Shown here in pieces: positions 35,201 through 41,952 of a stretch of DNA of 64,000 nt; positions within the stretch are counted from its first letter, which is position 1, and every line of letters starts with the position of its first letter. Both the position numbers and the translations under genes were made by a program. Source of the DNA: JAFGGG01 sp964634205 (GTDB lineage: Bacteria; Spirochaetota; Spirochaetia; SZUA-6; RPPD01); the NCBI GenBank assembly GCA_964634205.1, contig CAZWKE010000001.1, forward strand, positions 62,001 to 126,000, in the 5' to 3' direction. The notes under the pieces are model-generated. The model saw nothing but the letters and a program-made list of their open reading frames with translations. It did no database searches and was not told the DNA's origin.

Positions 35201-36091
35201 TATACCTATAATTATCATGATCTGCTGCTCGGTCTTTCCTATTATAATCTGGACTGGGGGCTGCGCATCACCCCGTTTGTGGGCGCCAAACTGCTGTTGA
35301 AGGACGCGTTCTATAGAACCATGCTGAAGGACAATACCCACAACTTCCGTTCCCAGCCTGTCGCCGCTATTTTTGATTATTACGATGTTCCCGAACCCTA
35401 CGCCTACCTGGAGGCAGCCTTATGGGAAAACGGGATGTTTACCGCCTCGTTCCGCGGGGGGTATGAACGCTACCATGAAACCTATGCCTATTTTGAACAA
35501 AATGCGTATGATCTCTGGGGAGAGTGTAACCTGACCTTAAAACTCGCCTTTCTTGATATTCCGGTGATCAAGGGTACCAAACTGCGCGCGTACGGTAAAG
35601 TAGACTCACTGGATGACGGCAACCTGATTTATGAGACCGCGGGCTACCTGGACGTTACCTTTCTGAAGCTGGATTACCCGGTTGATCTGAGTGTCACGGC
35701 CTACGGCCAGGTCTGGTATTCGCACACTAAGGATAATGCATATGGTGATTACTTTAAACCGCAAAACCAGTATCAGTTTCTGGGTGGGCTTGGATTTTCC
35801 GCGTATTTCACCGTGGCCGACGGCAATGTGCTGGGAGTAAGTCTCAAGCTGCAGGGTGGGCCGTATAGTGAGTTTCATCCATATATTCCAATGGGCCAAT
35901 TTGACTATATAAAGGTGGAAGGGGATTTGACCCTCGAGTACACAATAAATACCTTACGCTTTTTCCTGGAAACCGATTACCAGGGCACCTACGACCCGAA
36001 CGGAATACTGCAGGCGGAAGCCCTGAGTTACGGCCAGTTGACCATCAGGGTGGGTATCGATGCGCGTTTCCCCGGCCTACTGGCACCGTAA
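32225..36091 (+). CDS. Outer-membrane-type protein: carbohydrate-binding-like domain, TPRs, C-terminal beta-barrel
   Basis: 1288 residues. Signal peptide about 1-26 (GFLLTGVYGFAQA). A beta-rich module (about 50-200; ADFLFYAEEAGTYELWYGG and FRLS-like strands, YYFYLDCFFFVRG) resembles CBM/malectin-type domains. TPRs lie at about 215-480, a Gln/Glu-rich coiled coil at about 560-640, and more TPRs at about 845-960. The last 290 residues are alternating aromatic beta-strands (for example YFTYYKVWDAGG, LTIRVGIDARF), as in the porin end of PgaA or BcsC-like exporters. Predicted role: polysaccharide passage or binding at the outer membrane, inferred from architecture only. It stands alone between two tRNA genes. 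Confidence 0.75.
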   Translation: MRFVNLLRICLLAGFLLTGVYGFAQAADDAAAGKTTGKYDPIFPDENKNLIFIEGEHAVATNFYKEPIKNFGCSGKKSLQLNKATALQGGAAYYADFLFYAEEAGTYELWYGGTPPGPRGEDLESYSSPFTYIIDDTTKVNVYRRKMVVVDQYTPSYYWNMVGPVRLSKGRHKIRFQVSERRRYDGRYYFYLDCFFFVRGAVGKPVPEVFPKNMNKRSINRPFLAIEEYLKRINQRPNQIAPYIEVSMVFSLISDYLSALKYLKRARALDRNNLEVLLLIAKNTIWDGNVEDGLQAYRELLALDPKRYDVWLEAGKVAAWTGRYQDSIEFFKQGLEQYPDDIGLRLNWGITLEWSGKVREAEGIYNQVMEQAKGDRKLLLKLAREYEINGYPKRAEAVYGYMQDQFPQYLESYIGQQELYSNSGETEKAAEVSKKIRERFNESAKLNAYLAIQKEKQGLREALLAQYRKELERNPDNLDLRELLAQTLFWNGMVRDAVNEYLNIITNHTYREIKGSDSRAFSLLESLDKLYILYTYFNNIPHVAADKKNEVDKQLAVLQRTTADSNDVTAQIDSTQQDIESLRSSLTGEKGNDDKVNASIAKLQETLKELQQQKTELSKKMIEDKNLVGEKIKEGYAYFERYTEAVSALEELIKGTGTIAQSEDKEQQTFEKVKETTTWKWDKPLVMGELRQLESQKLFLAKYIIAKIAQSEKRYGDAENQIKDKVQNEKTVQPETKYLYLETLIWQGKGRDALTYMDKELGSISEYAPYAGDVKNFLVKYAAVGKYTGRVSDDYAQELQNLADKFSGIISEANSNRQRTADTIDQLIDLYHQRLVRAFFYNQQNTYLLRNELGKFYLQDKNLNAAISQFKQVLDMDPNDIAAVYQLGLVYRWKGNWSAAMNQFKRVYDNDPTYEQAAAFYNDLARQHCDLVQYAFKYVAETANYIETTGAASSRENTLDFTHPFDTTFALRAAYNLDYFTYYKVWDAGGQPYTYNYHDLLLGLSYYNLDWGLRITPFVGAKLLLKDAFYRTMLKDNTHNFRSQPVAAIFDYYDVPEPYAYLEAALWENGMFTASFRGGYERYHETYAYFEQNAYDLWGECNLTLKLAFLDIPVIKGTKLRAYGKVDSLDDGNLIYETAGYLDVTFLKLDYPVDLSVTAYGQVWYSHTKDNAYGDYFKPQNQYQFLGGLGFSAYFTVADGNVLGVSLKLQGGPYSEFHPYIPMGQFDYIKVEGDLTLEYTINTLRFFLETDYQGTYDPNGILQAEALSYGQLTIRVGIDARFPGLLAP

Positions 36092-36122
36092 TATAAACGT
36101 TTATTGTTGATCAAACAGAACG

Positions 36123-36146
36123 GGGCCCTGTAATCAGGGCCCTCTT
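36123..36146 (+). terminator. Hairpin terminator after the beta-barrel gene
   Basis: GGGCCCTG (36123-36130) and CAGGGCCC (36135-36142) with TAAT loop, then TCTTAATAAT; the U tract is poor. Confidence 0.6.
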
Positions 36147-36201
36147 AATAATCGGCCCGGCCGTATTATCAACAGGCGGTCTAAAAGTAGGTCGAGATGA
36201 A

Positions 36202-36230
36202 TTGACATAAAAGTTAAAAAAATGTTTAAA
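36202..36230 (+). promoter_or_regulatory. Promoter of tRNA-Leu
   Basis: Perfect TTGACA (36202-36207), 17-bp spacer, TTTAAA (36225-36230), with the tRNA beginning 16 bp later. Confidence 0.6.
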
Positions 36231-36246
36231 TAAGGACAGCTAATTC

Positions 36247-36330
36247 GCCCGGATGGTGAAATTGGTAGACACGCTAGGTTCAGGGTCTAGTGGGGGTAAC
36301 CCCATGGAGGTTCGAGTCCTCTTCCGGGCA
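36247..36330 (+). tRNA. tRNA-Leu(CAG)
   Basis: 84 nt class II tRNA, acceptor GCCCGGA/TCCGGGC, A73, anticodon loop TTCAGGG giving CAG, normal variable arm. CCA is not encoded. Confidence 0.95.
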
Positions 36331-36335
36331 TCAGA

Positions 36336-36370
36336 AAGGCCGCCTGATACAATTCGGGCGGCCTTTTTTT
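36336..36370 (+). terminator. Rho-independent terminator of tRNA-Leu
   Basis: AAGGCCGCC (36336-36344) pairs with GGCGGCCTT, loop TGATACAATTCG, followed by a T run. The T run overlaps the stop of the convergent Mpv17-like gene at 36369. Confidence 0.9.
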
Positions 36371-37073
36371 ATATACCTTCCCGGTTGTTATGACCACTGA
36401 TAAAGTTCAATAAAAGCACCCAAAAACAGATTATCAGGTTGAACAGGGGGACCTGTAACGCTCCGGGCAGGCAGTAAATAATGGAAACCGCCGGTATCCA
36501 GACGATCCAGGTGGAAAAAAGTACCGCAGGAATTTTAAATGTAAACAGGCGCTTGTTTATGTTTTGCTTAAGGCGTGTAAAGGAAAATCCGCAGTCCTTC
36601 CACAGAAAGGCAATTGTCAGTGAGGGTGCGGCCCAGAGCGGGTTGTATATGAACTGGTCTACAAATGTTTTCTGCAGGATCGTCCCAAAGGTCACGGTAT
36701 AACCGAAGATCATCCCCTGCAGGCGGTAAAACGCATCAACCTCAATTCCCTTCCAGATCCACACCAGCAGGTAGAATAAAAGCTCTTTGGGGAAGGCCTT
36801 TTTAGATATTTGCTTTGTGGCAAACAGGTACAGGCAGGGGATAAGACCGCCGAAAATAGCGGTGGAAACGGCTGAAAACAAATACCCGTATGTTGTTTTT
36901 AAGCTGCTGATCGATAAAAAAGCGGCCTGTGCCGCGTTAATAAAGTAATAGGATAAAACAACTCCCAGGCCGATTGCCTGCAACACCAATCCGGGCAGCA
37001 AATTTGTCTTCATGCCCTTGAGGGCCGCGGAAATAAGTGTATTGTTGACGGTGGTTTCGGCTCTGCGTGTCAT
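36369..37073 (-). CDS. Mpv17/PMP22-like integral membrane protein
   Basis: 234 residues with about six hydrophobic segments. Segments fit the Mpv17 family: KTFVDQFIYNPLW (about 128-140; family has DQ near a Pro) and a C-terminal WIVWIPAVSIIYCLPGALQ ... CFWVLLLNFIS, close to the family W-PP-NF-VP-W-YLS pattern. Mpv17 proteins form membrane channels in mitochondria and peroxisomes; bacterial homologues are rare and uncharacterised. The call is by motif and not certain; it could be another small membrane family. Single gene, convergent with tRNA-Leu. Confidence 0.55.
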   Translation of the reverse strand: MTRRAETTVNNTLISAALKGMKTNLLPGLVLQAIGLGVVLSYYFINAAQAAFLSISSLKTTYGYLFSAVSTAIFGGLIPCLYLFATKQISKKAFPKELLFYLLVWIWKGIEVDAFYRLQGMIFGYTVTFGTILQKTFVDQFIYNPLWAAPSLTIAFLWKDCGFSFTRLKQNINKRLFTFKIPAVLFSTWIVWIPAVSIIYCLPGALQVPLFNLIICFWVLLLNFISGHNNREGI

Positions 37074-37142
37074 CGCTTTTTAATGGAAATGACACTATAT
37101 ACTACTCCGACCCGAGATGCAATATTTAGTGCTACGAACAAA

Positions 37143-37230
37143 GCAATTTTAAATTTGTACCATGTCAGAGCGAGCCAAATGGAAAAGCTGCTTATTTTAA
37201 TAAAATGCAATCGAACAAATTTAAAATTGC
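37143..37230. repeat. 16-bp perfect inverted repeat (first hairpin)
   Basis: GCAATTTTAAATTTGT at 37143-37158 and its complement at 37215-37230, enclosing 56 bp. A 15-base part of this word recurs at 52126. Confidence 0.8.
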
Positions 37231-37252
37231 CGTTCAAAGCATGTTGATACAG

Positions 37253-37341
37253 GCAATTCTCATTTTGAACGATTATATTTTATAGCTGTGAGAGAATTGG
37301 CTTTCAGAGGTTGCCATTGAATGGTTCAAAATGAGAATTGC
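37253..37341. repeat. 18-bp perfect inverted repeat (second hairpin)
   Basis: GCAATTCTCATTTTGAAC at 37253-37270 and its complement at 37324-37341, enclosing 53 bp. The same word, with one or two changes, is at 51293 and partly at 2347. Confidence 0.8.
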
Positions 37342-37358
37342 TGCTGCGAACCTTGTGG
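37342..37358 (+). repeat. IS-end repeat copy
   Basis: TGCTGCGAACCTTGTGG, 15 of 17 identical to the left IS repeat. The following GGTTTTATCC resembles the bases after the 16018 copy. Confidence 0.6.
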
Positions 37359-37401
37359 TTTTATCCATCTCTGCCGGGGGGAATCCACGGTAGAGAAATA
37401 C

Positions 37402-39522
37402 TTAATCGAGTTTCACCTTTTTAAGCCGCAGCGAGTTGCTTACTACGTTTATGGAGCTTAAGGCCATGGCTGATTCCGCGATTGCCGGGTGCAGTAATCC
37501 CAATACCGCTAAGGGGACCGCGATGATATTATAGAAAAAGGCCCAGAACAGATTCTGGATGATCTTGTTGAAGGTGGCCTTGGAAAGCCTGACGGCCCGG
37601 ACAACGCCTTCAAGGCTGCCGCCCACCAGTGTGATATCCGCCGCCTCAATAGCGATATCGGTACCGGTACCGATGGCGATTCCCACATGCGCTTGTTTCA
37701 AGGCCGGGGCGTCATTGATGCCGTCTCCCACCATGGCCACGGTTTTCCCCTGCTCCTGCAGCTGTTTCACGATTCTGATCTTGTCCTGCGGCAGCAACTC
37801 CGCGAAAACCGTATCGATTCGCACCGCACGCGCGATTGTTTGAGCGGCTTTTTTATTGTCTCCGGTGAGCATTACGGTTTCTATGCCCATGGCGTGCAGT
37901 TTTTCCAGGGCGGACACGGAATCCGTTTTGATCTGGTCGGCAATAGCGACGATGCCCACGGCCTCTTTCTTCCGGGCAAAAAGGACCACGGTATATCCCT
38001 TTTCCTGGTATCTCACGGCGGTTTCCTTGAATTCATCAAGAGGGATACCCAGTTCGGTAAAGAACCCGGTGCTTCCGGCCGCATACTGCAGATCGTCCAT
38101 AACTGCGGAGATACCCTTCCCGCTGATTGAGTTAAACTGTTCGGGTTTACTGACGGCCGCGCCCAGCCCGGTTGCCCAGGTGGTAACCGCGTTTGCCAAC
38201 GGATGTCCGGAGAGATTTTCCAGGGAGCCGGCCAGGCTGATAAACTCCTGTTTATCAAGCGAACTTTGGTATTCTATAACCCGGGGTTTGCCGATGGTGA
38301 TGGTCCCTGTTTTATCGAAGACCACGGTTTGGACCTTTTGGGCGGTCTGGATTGCTTCTCCATTGCGGATGAGGATGCCATTGGTTGCGCCCTTCCCCAT
38401 CCCCACCATCAGCGCGGTCGGTGTGGCCAGGCCCAGGGCACAGGGGCAGGCGATGACCAGGGTGGCGATGGCCGCAAACAGGGCCGACGAAACAATCCCG
38501 TTATTCAGGTTGATCCAGGGGATTACGGGGGCGAAAACCGAAAGGATACGCTGACCGATCCCCGGGAAGAACAACCAGAATAATAATGTAGACAGAAAAA
38601 TCAGCAGTACCACCGGCACAAACACCGCGGTGACCTTATCGGCAAAAGCCTGAATCGGTATTTTGGATGACTGTGCCTGCCGGGTCAAGAGGATGATTTG
38701 GGAGAGAAAGGTATCCTTCCCGATCTTTTCTATCCGCACGGTAAGCGCGCCTTCGCCGTTCAGTGTGGCACCGATAACCTTGTCACCCCTGGTTTTATCC
38801 ACGGGAATGGATTCCCCGGTGGCAATGGCCTCGTCAACGGAGCTTTGTCCTTCTGTTATCACCCCGTCTACCGGGATCTTTTCTCCCGGTTTCACCAATA
38901 CCATATCGCCGATATTCAGGTCTTCCACGGGGACATCCCTTGTACTGCCGTCCTTGTTTAAAAGATGCGCACTTTTTGCGCCCAGCTCAAGCAACTGTTT
39001 GATCGCCTGGGAGGCTCTGCCGGTGGCCATTTCCTTGAGGTAGTTTCCGATGAAGTTGATGGACATGATCATAGCCCCAACCACCGCGAAGTTTTCGATG
39101 TGCATTCCCAGCAGCTTCAAAATTCCCGTGCTGAAGGCCGCGATGGTTCCCAACCCGATCAGGGAGTCCATAGTGAAAGAAAATTTCTTAAAGGAGAACA
39201 GGGTAGCCCGGATNNNNNNNNNNNNNNNNNNNNNNNNNNNNNNNNNNNNNNNNNNNNNNNNNNNNNNNNNNNNNNNNNNNNNNNNNNNNNNNNNNNNNNN
39301 NNNNNNNNNNNNNTTTACCTTCTTTTTAAAGGTTTTTGTATCGGTGCTTCCTTCACGATAGCTGATGTAGGCCTTTTTTTCCGGGAAACTGACCCGTGCT
39401 TCAATAACGCCGGGGATGTGCTTCAGCGTATTTTCCACCGTTAGGGCACAGGAAGCGCATGACATGCCCTGTACCGAATATTCAATGTCGGTTTTTTCCA
39501 TTGTTGCTGACTCCGTCATCAT
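37402..39522 (-). CDS. copA: Copper-exporting P1B-type ATPase (interrupted by an assembly gap)
   Basis: Start ATG with GGAGG. N-terminal HMA domain with GMSCASC (about 19-25). After the gap come the A-domain TGESIPV, the ion path IACPCALGLATP (CPC), phosphorylation site FDKTGTITIGKP, SGHPLANA (HP locus) and VGDGINDAPALKQA. It pumps Cu(I) out of the cytoplasm. The 100 N at 39214-39313 hide the region between HMA and the third transmembrane helix. Normal CopA has about 80-100 residues there, so the true gap is probably nearer 250-300 bp. Last gene of the copper operon. Confidence 0.95.
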   Translation of the reverse strand: MMTESATMEKTDIEYSVQGMSCASCALTVENTLKHIPGVIEARVSFPEKKAYISYREGSTDTKTFKKKVXXXXXXXXXXXXXXXXXXXXXXXXXXXXXXXXXXIRATLFSFKKFSFTMDSLIGLGTIAAFSTGILKLLGMHIENFAVVGAMIMSINFIGNYLKEMATGRASQAIKQLLELGAKSAHLLNKDGSTRDVPVEDLNIGDMVLVKPGEKIPVDGVITEGQSSVDEAIATGESIPVDKTRGDKVIGATLNGEGALTVRIEKIGKDTFLSQIILLTRQAQSSKIPIQAFADKVTAVFVPVVLLIFLSTLLFWLFFPGIGQRILSVFAPVIPWINLNNGIVSSALFAAIATLVIACPCALGLATPTALMVGMGKGATNGILIRNGEAIQTAQKVQTVVFDKTGTITIGKPRVIEYQSSLDKQEFISLAGSLENLSGHPLANAVTTWATGLGAAVSKPEQFNSISGKGISAVMDDLQYAAGSTGFFTELGIPLDEFKETAVRYQEKGYTVVLFARKKEAVGIVAIADQIKTDSVSALEKLHAMGIETVMLTGDNKKAAQTIARAVRIDTVFAELLPQDKIRIVKQLQEQGKTVAMVGDGINDAPALKQAHVGIAIGTGTDIAIEAADITLVGGSLEGVVRAVRLSKATFNKIIQNLFWAFFYNIIAVPLAVLGLLHPAIAESAMALSSINVVSNSLRLKKVKLD
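39214..39313. other. Assembly gap of 100 N inside copA
   Basis: Fixed-length placeholder; no flanking duplication visible. Confidence 0.95.
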
Positions 39523-39538
39523 GTCCTCCGTCTCTTAC

Positions 39539-39742
39539 TTACACTGCGTCGTAACCCGCCGCCTGTACAACTTTTATCAGCTCGGTTTTATCTTTGGACG
39601 GTGAAGTGACGAACGCCTTTTTTTTGGCGAAGTTCACTTCCGCTTGTTCCACGCCGGGTACTCCTGCCAGCGCCTGTTGTATGGTTCCCGCGCAATGTGT
39701 ACAGGACATGCCTTTTAATTTCAGGGTTATGGTGTTTTTCAT
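39539..39742 (-). CDS. copZ: Copper chaperone, HMA domain (CopZ-like)
   Basis: 67 residues, one heavy-metal-associated ferredoxin-like fold. Metal motif GMSCTHC (about 11-17), C-terminal AAGYDAV. Delivers Cu(I) to CopA. It overlaps the upstream small Cys-Cys gene by 4 bp (ATGA) and lies 16 bp before copA. Confidence 0.93.
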   Translation of the reverse strand: MKNTITLKLKGMSCTHCAGTIQQALAGVPGVEQAEVNFAKKKAFVTSPSKDKTELIKVVQAAGYDAV

Positions 39743-39900
39743 ACGTTACCTCCATTAGTGTAATGTTGTTCCCCGACCGGTGATTTTTTGTTCATATCAC
39801 AGCAGTCCAGGCGTTTGTGACCATAGGCTTTTTCGTTGGCCTCGGCCAGGTGTTCAAAATAGTGATTGATCTTTTGACCGATTTTTTTGAAGATATTCAT
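39739..39900 (-). CDS. Small Cys-Cys protein in the copper operon
   Basis: 53 residues, ATG with GGGAGG Shine-Dalgarno 6 bp upstream, stop overlapping the copZ start (ATGA). Sequence begins MNIFKKIGQKINHYFEHLAE and contains LDCCDMNKK, with His12, 16, 28 and paired Cys32-Cys33 and Met36 as possible Cu(I) ligands. The helix-like N-terminus is amphipathic. Not recognised as a named family. Spacing, Shine-Dalgarno and overlap make it a likely real gene; function as a small copper carrier is a guess. Confidence 0.7.
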   Translation of the reverse strand: MNIFKKIGQKINHYFEHLAEANEKAYGHKRLDCCDMNKKSPVGEQHYTNGGNV

Positions 39901-39924
39901 TGAAACCTCCCGTATATATACTAG

Positions 39925-40356
39925 TTATCTTCCCATCATCGGACCGTTTCCGTCACCCATCATCCCGTGACCGCGGGAACCGGGTCCCATGTTGTCCTGA
40001 TTCATGAATGAATCGTCTTCCCAACCCCTGTGCTGCAGAAAGCCGTACCCCATGGCTCTGTGCATGGCCTCGAGGCTTTCGGAACCTTCTCCACCCATAA
40101 TCTGATCCATCCATTCGTGCTGCCCCTGGTTCGGATGGGCCAGACTCATTACCGCGTCCCCCAACTCTTCCAGGAGTTTGTTGCTCACCTTGTCCGGATC
40201 TATCCGGTCATTGGTGCTTATCCCCTGCTCCTGCCTGATAAGCATAAGTATTTGACCGATACTCTTTTCCTGCTCGTTATCGTGTGCCGCAAGGGGGACT
40301 ACCGCCAGCCCCAACAACAAAATCGTTACTCCCATCATAACAGCCCTTTTCTCCAT
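39925..40356 (-). CDS. Secreted Met/His-rich protein, probable periplasmic copper binder
   Basis: 143 residues. Signal peptide about 1-24 (ILLLGLAVVPLAAHD). A helical middle is followed by a C-terminal low-complexity tail rich in Met, Gly, His and Asn (SRGHGMMGDGNGPMMGR, about 125-143), a typical copper-binding composition. It follows csoR by 19 bp and precedes the Cys-Cys gene by 24 bp. Not recognised as a named family. Confidence 0.75.
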   Translation of the reverse strand: MEKRAVMMGVTILLLGLAVVPLAAHDNEQEKSIGQILMLIRQEQGISTNDRIDPDKVSNKLLEELGDAVMSLAHPNQGQHEWMDQIMGGEGSESLEAMHRAMGYGFLQHRGWEDDSFMNQDNMGPGSRGHGMMGDGNGPMMGR

Positions 40357-40375
40357 TTTTTACCTCCCCGGGGTC

Positions 40376-40660
40376 TTATCCCGTTTTCCTGAATTTTGAA
40401 AAAATATCCATAATCTCGGCAATTTTCTTGTTTTTATCTTCGGGGTCGTCGCTTTTCATACTGTCCGCAACACAGGTATTCAGATGTTGGTACATAATCA
40501 AATCCTCAACCTTCCTGATGGCGGCGGTACAGGCTCTGGTCTGGGTAAGGATATCCATACAATACCTGTTTTCGGCCATCATTTTTTGAATACCTCCCAG
40601 TTGGCCCTGGATCTTATTAAGCCGCTGGGCGACCTCCGCTTTTTGTCTTTCATCCATCAT
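40376..40660 (-). CDS. csoR: CsoR-family copper-sensing repressor
   Basis: 94 residues, DUF156 four-helix fold. Cu(I) ligands are expected at Cys34 (NRYCMDIL), His59 and Cys63 (QHLNTC), the C-H-C pattern of CsoR rather than the RcnR or FrmR set. Copper binding releases DNA and induces the operon. A TACCC-5-GGGTA operator-like site is upstream at 40700. First gene of csoR-Met/His-CC-copZ-copA. Two ATGs are adjacent; either could start it. Confidence 0.93.
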   Translation of the reverse strand: MMDERQKAEVAQRLNKIQGQLGGIQKMMAENRYCMDILTQTRACTAAIRKVEDLIMYQHLNTCVADSMKSDDPEDKNKKIAEIMDIFSKFRKTG

Positions 40661-40699
40661 AATTTCTCGTCTCCTTTTTCATCTAATAATAATATACTA

Positions 40700-40714
40700 T
40701 ACCCAGGTAGGGTA
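40700..40714. promoter_or_regulatory. Candidate CsoR operator
   Basis: TACCC AGGTA GGGTA, an inverted repeat similar to CsoR boxes in other bacteria, about 40 bp before csoR beside TATACT-like -10 sequence. Predicts autoregulation. Confidence 0.55.
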
Positions 40715-40731
40715 GTCAATTGTTGAGATGA

Positions 40732-41279
40732 TTATTTTACCAGGCGTGTTTTATCTTTCAGTATGACTTTTTTCCCCCGGCGTTCAATAATTCCCTGTTG
40801 AACAAGTTCGGCAACCACCCTGGAAAGCGAAGGTCTGGTGACGCCGAAAAACTCAGCCAGTTCTTCCATGGAATGGGCCATAATTCTCTGCCCGCCGGTT
40901 TGCTCCGGCAGGCCCAGCAGGTAATTGGCCAGTTTTTCCTTGATTGTTTTAAATGAGAAGAAAGCCAGTTTTCCGGAGATAAAGACAAATTTATTTGAGA
41001 CCAGATTCAACAGATTTTTTAAAATACGCGTATCCAGCGAACAAAGTGTCAGTATGCTTGATTTATCGATGATCATTACTTCACATTCTCTCTTGGCCAC
41101 CACCGAACCGGGCATTGTATTTTGTGAAGCAAAGAGTACCGCAGGAGCCAGCATGGTCGGGGCGTGGAAATCCTCAACTTTTATTGTTTTTCCGGTGATA
41201 TCGGTTATTTCACCGTAACAGGTTCCATACAACAGAATATAAAGCCGGGTATACTCGGCTCCCTGGTGAAGAATACTTT
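40732..41279 (-). CDS. Crp/Fnr-family regulator (5' end lost in a gap)
   Basis: 182 visible residues. Cyclic-nucleotide-binding fold remnant (ILLYGTCYGEITDITGKTI), dimer helix, then a winged helix-turn-helix (MEELAEFFGVTRPSLSRVVAELVQQGIIERRGKKV). No Cys cluster visible in this part. About 40-50 N-terminal residues are hidden. The divergent ferredoxin-like gene on the far side of the gap is the likely target, as in Hcp-type regulons, but this is inferred. Confidence 0.85.
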
Positions 41280-41379
41280 NNNNNNNNNNNNNNNNNNNNN
41301 NNNNNNNNNNNNNNNNNNNNNNNNNNNNNNNNNNNNNNNNNNNNNNNNNNNNNNNNNNNNNNNNNNNNNNNNNNNNNNN
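41280..41379. other. Assembly gap of 100 N between Crp/Fnr and ferredoxin-like gene
   Basis: Must hide the regulator N-terminus, a promoter region and the ferredoxin N-terminus, so the true size is larger, perhaps 400 bp or more. It adjoins a 21-bp tandem repeat, a likely cause of the break. Confidence 0.9.
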
Positions 41380-41400
41380 GCCGCCGCTTCTGCTCCACCG
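41380..41400 (+). repeat. 21-bp tandem repeat coding AAASAPP
   Basis: GCCGCCGCTTCTGCTCCACCG occurs at 41380 and again at 41401, with a third partial unit; more units may be in the gap. Confidence 0.85.
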
Positions 41401-41889
41401 GCCGCCGCTTCTGCTCCACCGGCCGCCGCTGCAATACACGATGAAACGAAAGCAGCCGCCGCAGCCGTGACTGATATCCCGGTTGCCGCTGCGAATATCG
41501 CATGGGACCGGCCTTCCGAATTGCGACAGTGGCCCATCCAACTGCACCTTGTACCGCCCACGGCCCCCTATTACCGCAACAGGGATGTTGTGCTTGCCGC
41601 GGATTGTGTCGCCTACAGCATGGGTGATTTTCATAAAAAATACTTAAAGGGGAAGCCGATTGCTATTGCCTGCCCCAAGCTTGATCAGGAATTGGATATA
41701 TACGTGGAAAAGTTGAAGATCATGGTTGAACAGGCTGAAATAAGGTCGTTAACCGTCCTGATTATGGAGGTCCCCTGCTGCGGCGGGCTTTACCGGATCG
41801 CCCGGACCGCGGTGGAACAGTCTGCACGTAAAATACCGGTACATAAGGTTGTGGTGAGTATAAAGGGGGAAGAGTCGGTTCAAATATAG
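41380..41889 (+). CDS. 4Fe-4S ferredoxin-like protein, C-terminal part
   Basis: 170 visible codons, reading in frame from the gap edge. An Ala/Ser/Pro-rich tract of AAASAPP repeats (about 1-30) leads into a conserved domain with LHLVPPTAPYYRNRDVVLAADC, ACPKLDQELDIY and MEVPCCGGLYRI. These belong to the ferredoxin-type proteins found beside Crp/Fnr and hybrid-cluster genes, whose N-terminus has 4Fe-4S motifs; that part would be in the gap. Role probably redox or nitrosative-stress related, not established. It ends before the cation transporter. Confidence 0.75.
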   Translation, partial: AAASAPPAAASAPPAAAAIHDETKAAAAAVTDIPVAAANIAWDRPSELRQWPIQLHLVPPTAPYYRNRDVVLAADCVAYSMGDFHKKYLKGKPIAIACPKLDQELDIYVEKLKIMVEQAEIRSLTVLIMEVPCCGGLYRIARTAVEQSARKIPVHKVVVSIKGEESVQI

Positions 41890-41952
41890 TTTTCCATTTG
41901 TAATTTCCCGATATTGTTGTATTTTATACTATAAACTCAGGAAGGGAATGAC

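Larger units (their letters stand above)
37074..37401. other. Gene-free region holding a MITE-like repeat element
   Basis: 328 bp without a credible gene. It holds IS-end copies at 37130-37138 (TGCTACGAA, partial) and 37342-37358 (TGCTGCGAACCTTGTGG, 15/17), and between them two long inverted repeats (separate entries). Confidence 0.6.

Noticed and set aside
41380..41634. Minus-strand reading frame continuing the Crp/Fnr gene through the N block into the AAASAPP repeat
   Set aside because: The frame is only joined by the placeholder N; the reverse frame of the repeat is clearly the ferredoxin-like protein on the plus strand.
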